Below are positions 57,531 through 64,000 of a stretch of DNA of 64,000 bases, one piece after another (position 1 is the stretch's first letter; each line of letters starts with the position of its first letter). Below the pieces are notes generated by a model that saw nothing but the letters and a program-made list of their open reading frames with translations, was not told where the DNA came from and ran no database searches. The position numbers and the translations under genes were made by a program. The DNA comes from Rhizophagus irregularis (taxonomy: Eukaryota > Glomeromycota > Glomeromycetes > Glomerales > Glomeraceae): the NCBI RefSeq assembly GCF_026210795.1, contig NC_089433.1:3745001-3809000 (forward strand), read 5' to 3'.

Positions 57531-60379
57531 ATAAATTGGTAACTTTTATATCAAAAAAAAAATTTTTTTTATTAATAAATAATTAATAGAAAAATTCAGG
57601 ATGTAGTGTAGTATTGCTGTATGTCTCAAAATTTTGCCAATTGCTGATTATTTAATAAGTGTGCAGTCCGATTTATTATTATAGCTTAAAGTATAATAAT
57701 ATTACAAAATCCTTAGGTGACTTTTAAGTAAAAAAACTTTCTATATTTCATTCTGCATTTAATACAATTCAAAAATGGTCATATTTTCTAAATTCTTTCA
57801 CTTGTTTCATTCTTAAAGAAATTAATAATGTAAAAAATTAAATCGTGATATTCTTTATTACATCTTTCAAGATAAAAAAACTTAATTATTACCAATTTAA
57901 ACAAGTTTAATTCAGATGCATCCATACTGTTACTAGGTGTAGTACATTCGCCGGTAAAATAGTGCGACTTGTTGCACTTAAAAATCTTACAATCCTTTAT
58001 AATTATGAGAACGAACGGATAAAACCATTAATTACTATTTAGAATACAAAATTAAATTATTGATGTGAAGAGAAGAAAGAATCTAAGATATCCAAAAGAA
58101 AAATGACCGAGTTAAAGATTGATATTATATTATTCAGAATCCCATATAGGGTTTTTACATTTCTCATATAATTCGCAATTTTAACAATTAGGATCATATG
58201 ATTTCACTTTGACAATTTTGATTTTAAGTAAGAGAATTTTGGAACAAAAATATTTATAATTTTCTTAAATATTAATATTTTTAAATAATTTAATAATGCG
58301 TGAAAAATTAATATTCTGCAGTTGTTATATTCCATCATTCCAATTCGTTAACGGGCTAACACGTGATGATCGATCGGAGCGTACTTTACTATCAGATATA
58401 TTATTAAATGGTGAAAATGGTTGTCGTACATAGTACGTACTCCGCAGATGAATAAATGTTGTCATTAATAACTCATATCATTATAATTTCTAAATTTTAA
58501 TATGTTTATTTAAACTTTGCACGAACAAATTGAAAGATTCAACAATGATATGCTAAAGCAAGTAATGTTGACATAACAAAGGGTAGTGACTAGGGCACTG
58601 CAACCGACAATATCTTTCCAACGCACGAATATTCGTTTACGAATCTTTATAAGAATCCGTTTAATTATAAAATAAATATTAATATGATATTTTATGTAGA
58701 TGATTTCGTACCATATTAATGAAATACATTTAAAAACTTGACAATAATTTTCCTTTGGTAGGGTCACTTTTCAAAATTATGATCAATAACAGCATGATTT
58801 CCTCAATTCAAATTTTTTTTGCGGTTAAATTAAAAATTTGCAAAGTTAATTTCTTTCTTAAAATCGATTCAATTTATTTATTTTATGTTTTTATTTTCTA
58901 AATTAAAAGTATTAAACGAAAAATCGCAAACTATATTTATTATTAATTATTTTATTTTTCCTAAATTAATGTTTAAATAATATTTTTTTTATTACAATTT
59001 TCAAAGTCATTTAAGTTAAATATAACGACGGCACAAAGTTACTTTTATGATTACAAATATTGGTTACACATTAATTTTTTTAATATGGAATGCTATTATT
59101 TTAAATAAAAATTGTGTACCAATCGTTATACATAGTAGTAAATTAATTAACTTGGTTATATTATTATTTATTTTAGGATTATATCTTAAGTGTATATTTT
59201 TATGGAAGTATCAGATAAGCAAAAAGAATATATTATATATGTTCATATTAAAATATATAGTTGTTAAAGTTTTGTGTAAAAAAAGAGCGAGATGCTCAAC
59301 TTTGATTACAAACGTTAGAAAGTGGTTGCAATTTGCAAACAAATAGTAATTATTATCTTCCATATATTTAAAAGTGATTTACAGTATTTATTATTATTAT
59401 TATTGGTTTTTTATCTGTAAAAAATTTTAAATAAAAGAATTTTTTCTTTTTAAATAGTTATTTAACACTTTAATTGACCCATCTAAAATTATTTTTTGAA
59501 GTGGATTAAAAAAATCTTTCATGAACCAGAGAAACTGCAATCGTATCTGCAGTAATCACTCCAAAAAAACAAATATTAGTTCATTTATTATCTTATAATT
59601 TTTTTTTCTTTTCAATACAATAAGTTAATAATCACAATCTTAAAGGATAAAAATAATAAATTGACTTAAATTCACACAAAAAAAAAAATTCCAAATATCA
59701 TTAAAAATTTAACGAATTATTATAAGCTGATTGTCAGGCATCAATTTACGCAATTTTTTTCACACAATTATGACCGAAAAAATTCCAAATATCAATGACC
59801 TTATATTACGGAGTTTACATAGTTTTTGGATAAAACTTTTTATAGGGATGAAGGGAGAACGAAAGGGTTATGGGAGAACGAAAGGGAAGGGGAGAACGAA
59901 GGGATTAAAAAGTTCAACGAATTTTAAGTCAGCCATTTGTTGGTGTATCTGAATATGATTAAGCTTATTTCATATCATGTGGAAAATATACAATAGCAAT
60001 TACCCTAAAACTGAGTTTAGATCGGTCCATCACATTATTTGTCTCCAATAACGCTGATAAAATAGGAGACTTGCTACATTTAAAACTTTCGATTTTTTGT
60101 AATTATTAAAATGAAAGGATCTTTATCATTTCAACAGTAAAAATTGGTACTTACCTTAGCGCAGCAGCATTATTACGGATGTTAAGTAGTTTGATCTGAA
60201 CTGGTTAAAACTGAGTTTAAGTTTAAACCATTTTGATTTAGCTAAAACTAGTTAAAACTAGTTATTTTACTAGTTAGATTTGATAACTAAGTTTAAACAA
60301 ACTTACAATGATATACACAAATAATTTGAATTCCAACAAACAGTCCTTGCTGATAAGATTCTGAAAAAACTTCATAGTG
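57531..60379. other. Unique spacer between the two duplication copies; no supported gene
   Basis: A+T-rich. A 99-codon plus-strand frame at 59047-59346 (ITNIGYTLIFLIWNAIILNK) is hydrophobic and ends in a basic segment; it could be a small membrane protein but has no recognised motif and may be chance. The 85-codon minus frame at 58510-58767 is similar in status. A short GGGAGAACGAAAGG array lies at 59846-59904. Confidence 0.35.
59846..59904. repeat. Purine minisatellite GGGAGAACGAAAGG
   Basis: Three to four near-identical 15-18 base units in a row (AGGGAGAACGAAAGGGTTAT, GGGAGAACGAAAGGGAAG, GGGAGAACGAAGGG). It stands out from A+T-rich surroundings. Confidence 0.65.
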
Positions 60380-60899
60380 GTAAAAGTAGTACTTAAAAAG
60401 TTATAAAATGTTGAAAGTGCAAATCAAAGTTTGTTTGAAGAGGTTTGTATAATTATATTCTAAATTTATTGTATAAAATTATGAGACTTTATATTAATAT
60501 GAGCATTTTTACAAATTATTACCTTTTAGGCTAAATCACATTTAACTATAAGTAATAAATGGGCAGCTGTTGTTCGATGTTATGGTTTAACGCAAAATCC
60601 ATCAAATGGAAATTATATGCTTGTGATAGAGAAAATGGATATAGATATAAGAAATATTTACAACAAAATCATAATCAACTTACATGGAAAGATAGAATAA
60701 ATATTACTTATGCAATAATTTATGCAATTATTTATATTCATGATGAGAAAGCAATTCATAGAGATTTATATTCTGGAAATATATTATATTTACATTACTG
60801 GTATATTGGTGATCTTGGATTTTGTGGACCTGCTAATAAATCTTCAAGTATATATGGAAATCTTCCTCACATAGCACCCGAAGTTGTCCAATGTAATTT
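60380..60899 (+). pseudogene. Protein kinase pseudogene, truncated at the duplication breakpoint
   Basis: An upstream piece reads VVLKKL, a TAA stop, then NVESANQSLFEE (VAxK-like N-lobe, ~60380-60442). A GT-AG intron is plausible at 60443-60529. The next exon reads AKSHLTISNKWAAVVRCYGL and NGNYMLVIEKMDIDIR, then a one-base shift near 60645 continues KYLQQNHNQLTWKDRI. The C-lobe has the catalytic loop HRDLYSGN, a DLG in place of DFG, and HIAPEVV. Homology stops right after the APE motif, at ~60890-60899, exactly where the segmental duplication begins; the rest of the C-lobe is missing. It resembles the large kinase families of glomeromycotan fungi. Confidence 0.82.
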
Positions 60900-61330
60900 T
60901 GAATTTGTTCTGTTTCTAATCATCTTTTTTCATCTTTGAAACAAAGGGAAGTTTAAATTTATTAATTGTGTATTTGAGCTATATAACAGAATATCTTAAA
61001 AATAAGATTTTGAGAGAAAATCCACCGTATGTTACTAATTACCTACTCACGTGATCCTACGTTGAAAAAGTTAAATATTTATACTCGCAAAAATTTTCAA
61101 TACTTTAACATTTACAACATTTTAACATTTTAATTACTCTTTGCATGAATAATTATTAAATTCGTAATTGATTATACCTTTATAAATATAATAGTATGAA
61201 ATATACTAACGTTTAATCATCAAAGATAAAATAATTCATTTTTACAAAAAAAATATAGCTCATGTATTGTATATAATATACTAAAACTTTCACAATTTAC
61301 AATATAATAATAATTGGATAATATTCAAAA

Positions 61331-62860
61331 TTATTTTTTAACTATCTTAAATACTTCATAATCTTCCATAGAAAACACACCATCAGAATCTCTTAATTTC
61401 TTTTCATAATCATCTTGTTGATAAGAAATTGTCTCATAATCTATAAATTCATTAGAAGAAGACATAACAATGTCACCACCAAATTGTGGACCATGTTCAT
61501 ATTTATAAAATATCGCATAATTTTTATCTTTTACTTTACTAATAATTGCATTTTTAATATGATGCTTATTTTTAAAAGTAAAAATAAAGCTATTTTCAGT
61601 TTTACCATAACTATTGGTAGATTCCCATTTTAAAGGATTATATCCACCAAGTATTTCTTTGGTTCCTTTTATTTTAATGAAAGTAACAGTGTTATGTTTA
61701 CCATCACATAATTCATGAAATTTTTTAGGAGTAAATCCATCTCGACTTCCTCTTAATATTAAATAAAATTTATATGGTAAATATGGTTCCCTATCATTTG
61801 TAACCACTTTATCAATCCATTTTGAAACAATTGAAATAATATTAGAATTAACAATTTTTGAATCAATAATTTGAGAATCATTGATTTTTGAATCAATAAT
61901 TTGGGAATCATCAATTTTAATTTCTTTAATCTTAATTTTTCTTGGTCGTAAAATATTGATATTGAATACACTACCGGGATCCAAATAAGAACTTAATAAT
62001 TCTTCATATTGTTGTTGATCCAAGAGTTTTTGATATGGTCGAACTTTTTGTGAGAACTCTTTAGATGATAAACTGAAAAATCTAATTAAAGGCAAACAGT
62101 TTTGTAAAGTATTTTTCATTGTTTCGAAATCATTATCTGACCAAGTTTTAGGATCTGGAGCGATAGTCGGATTTCGTGCAAGTCCCCATTTTACTACTTG
62201 TTCCCATACTTCAATTTCTTTCATTTGTAAATCATCTCTTTTAATAAGTGAAACTAAAGAATCTTCAGAAAGTAAAATAAAATCAAATGAATTAAATATT
62301 TTTTCAGGATATTGAGCCATTATATTTGAACAATATTCTTGAAGCTCTAATAAATTATTAGATTTTGAACTAATTTGATGAGTTAATCCGAAATTTTGTT
62401 CTATCCACTCTGGCTTATCTTCAATTAAAGATTTTTGTAAATAATCAATTAGTTCTTGAAGATGAAGGTTATCTGCAGCGTCCAAAATTTTAAAAAAGTC
62501 CAAAGTTTTTTCATTCAACGAAAGAATACCACCATAAATATACCTTTACATTGTAAAAAAAAAAAATTTAATAAATATGGTAATAATATATTATCATTTA
62601 TTTAATTATTTTAAAACTTACTCTAAAATAGTTTGAAATATTTCTGGTAAAACATTTGGTAATTTAATGCGAGTTAATACGTTATTGTTCTCTTTATTGG
62701 AAGATAAAATTTGTCGTAAATATGGAGAACGGTAGCACAAAATATTCTTATGAGCACGAAATAATTTTACGTTGGGGTCTTCACCAACTTCAATTGTAAT
62801 ATCGTGATATTCATCATCTTTCAATAATTCAATGTAATTTGTAAAAAATTGAACAGGCAT
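61331..62860 (-). CDS. BTB-BACK-TLDc protein, 483 aa, two exons
   Basis: Exons 62860-62622 and 62543-61331; 78-base intron (GTAAGT...AAAG), almost the same as in the gene at 56493. It starts MPVQFFTNYIELL. BTB is HDITIEVGEDPNVKLFRAHK with YLRQILSSNKENNN. The linker has two DSQIIDSK units, against four in the paralogue. TLDc is complete here: LILRGSRDGFTPKKFHELC, EILGGYNPLKW, NSFIFTFKNKHHIKNA, YEHGPQFGGDI and FSMEDYEVFKIVKK. Of the recently duplicated pair, this is the copy more likely to keep full function. Confidence 0.87.
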
Positions 62861-63023
62861 TTTTCCAATTTATATAAAATACGGATTTTTGATTTAAAAT
62901 ACGGAAGAAAAAAGAGAATATTTATGATAATTCGTAAAAATATGATAGTAAATGATCTGCTATTGCGATTTACGCCTAATCAGTTTTTTTTTTTTTTTTG
63001 ATTAACGTATTTTACGCCTAATC

Positions 63024-63030
<7 letters not shown>

Positions 63031-63069
<39 letters not shown>

Positions 63070-63322
63070 GTAAACGTATTTATTAATTTATTAGTAAAAG
63101 TAACGCATCACAATACATAATAATCATAACATTAATACTTGAAATTCAGAATCATACGATCCTGAACCCCTCCATACCAAAGCCATGGGTTATCTAACCA
63201 AGGCGCGGATAAACATAACCAAAGATAAAATAAATGAAAACTATTGCTTCTACATTAACAATACTAAACTACTTCTTTAATCTACTCCTACCCTTTCTAA
63301 CCACTCTACTAAAACCTTCCGG
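63031..63322 (-). mobile_element. Retroposed element with 43-base poly(A) tail and 16 bp target duplication
   Basis: CGCCTAATCAGTTTTT at 63015-63030 is repeated at 63323-63338. The paralogous site near 56640 has one uninterrupted copy. The insert starts on the plus strand with a T run (63026-63068), so the minus-strand transcript ended in a long poly(A). The body (CCGGAAGGTTTTAGTAGAGT ... GGGGTTCAGGATCGTATGAT) has no ORF. It is either a SINE (a weak box-A-like TAGTAGAGTGG and box-B-like GGTTCAGGATC are present) or a truncated LINE 3' end. Confidence 0.82.
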
Positions 63323-63539
63323 CGCCTAATCAGTTTTTGATTAACATAGAATTTAGCCATCATGATTCATGACATAATTGACATATGTTTATCCATTATA
63401 GTGTCCGTGCTTGATGTGTATATATCACGTGCTTGATGATTTTATCCGACTTGACTATATTCGATAAAAAATTAGTTTCTTTGTCAGCACAGGGTTGATA
63501 TTTTGTCAATCACGTTTTTTAAATTTAGCGTAGTTTTAA

Positions 63540-64000
63540 AGTTTTTTTTTAAATTTTACACGAAGAATTTTTTTTTTATTGGCTTTTATTTTTAATATAT
63601 GCAAAGGCTTTTTTTTTATAGAATTTCTTTGGGAACTTTTTTTAATAAAAAGATTTTTTTTTGATAAAAAATTTCGTTGGAGAATTTTTTTTATTTTGAT
63701 AAATAATTTCGTTAAAGAATTTTATTTGATAGAAATTTCATTGGGGAATTTTTTTTAATAAGATTTTTTTTTGACACCTAATTTGTTGGAACAATTTTTA
63801 ACAGAAGAGATTTTTTTTTTTATAGAGAATTCATAGAAAATTCTCTGAAGAATTTTTTTAATTGGGAAGATTTTTTTTTGATAGATAATTTCGTTGGAAA
63901 ATTTTTTTAACAAGTGAGATTTTTTTTTGATAGAGAATTTCGTTAAGAATTTTTTTTTAATAGAAGGGAGTTTTCCTTGATAAAGAATTTCTTTTGGGAA
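63540..64000. repeat. T-rich minisatellite (copy 2, continues past the window)
   Basis: Same unit as 56870-57520, with small insertions and deletions between the copies (for example an extra GATAAAAAATTTCGTTGGAG near 63662-63681). Confidence 0.7.

Larger units (their letters stand above)
60900..64000. repeat. Segmental duplication, copy 2 (continues past the window)
   Basis: Collinear with 54041-57530, including the gene, 5' flank and T-rich minisatellite. It lacks the LINE insert of copy 1 and has a separate insert at 63031-63322. Its left end fuses to the kinase pseudogene. Confidence 0.85.

Noticed and set aside
59047-59346. 99-codon possible small membrane protein
   Set aside because: It has a start and is hydrophobic, but such frames are expected by chance in A+T-rich DNA; no motif, promoter or paralogue supports it.
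59731-59952. 73-codon frame with RKGYGRTKGKGRTKG
   Set aside because: The repeat in the protein is just the GGGAGAACGAAAGG minisatellite read through.
63160-63200. tRNA gene in the poly(A)-tailed insert
   Set aside because: A GGTTCAGGATC word resembles a B box, but no cloverleaf or anticodon arm could be folded; kept only as a hint of SINE ancestry.

Overview
The window looks like nuclear DNA of an arbuscular mycorrhizal fungus (Glomeromycotina, probably Rhizophagus or a close relative). This is inferred from very high A+T content, short GT-AG introns, dense transposon debris, and a tandem expansion of BTB-BACK-TLDc genes of the kind I know from that group. No species can be fixed from the sequence alone.

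The window is dominated by one family. Twelve apparently intact two-exon genes encode proteins of about 472 to 525 residues with an N-terminal BTB/POZ domain, a BACK domain, a variable linker and a C-terminal TLDc domain. Four more copies are broken. Genes at 3216, 6056 and 15817 lie on the plus strand, with relics at 8919 and 9728. Genes with start codons at 26317, 28688, 32460, 36283, 44259, 50067, 52706, 56493 and 62860 lie on the minus strand, with relics at 37940 and 53330. All intact copies share one phase-2 intron at the same codon, and most share an upstream promoter block.

Layout. 1-1328: 5' part of a minus-strand retroelement-like ORF running off the window edge. 1.9-2.9 kb: two probable MITEs. 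3.2-10.9 kb: plus-strand BTB-BACK-TLDc array with duplicated intergenic units. 10.9-14.6 kb: a 3.8 kb insertion of decayed ~1.2 kb tandem repeats holding a reverse-transcriptase scrap. 15.8-17.3 kb: a further plus-strand gene with an inverted promoter block. 17.9-22.4 kb: a nine-exon minus-strand gene for a 1324-residue secretory/multi-pass membrane protein. 24.8-62.9 kb: the minus-strand array, interrupted by a dead Tc1/mariner element (32841-34147), several MITEs, a single-exon PP2C phosphatase gene (46983-47891) and a truncated protein-kinase pseudogene (60380-60899). The end (60.9-64 kb) is a second copy of 54.0-57.5 kb.

How the genes may work together: BTB-BACK proteins commonly act as Cullin-3 substrate adaptors or multimerising scaffolds, and TLDc domains are linked to oxidative-stress protection and V-ATPase binding. 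A set of paralogues with a near-constant BTB half and a variable TLDc face could be a diversified adaptor repertoire. That is inference. The PP2C and kinase pieces have no demonstrated link to the array.
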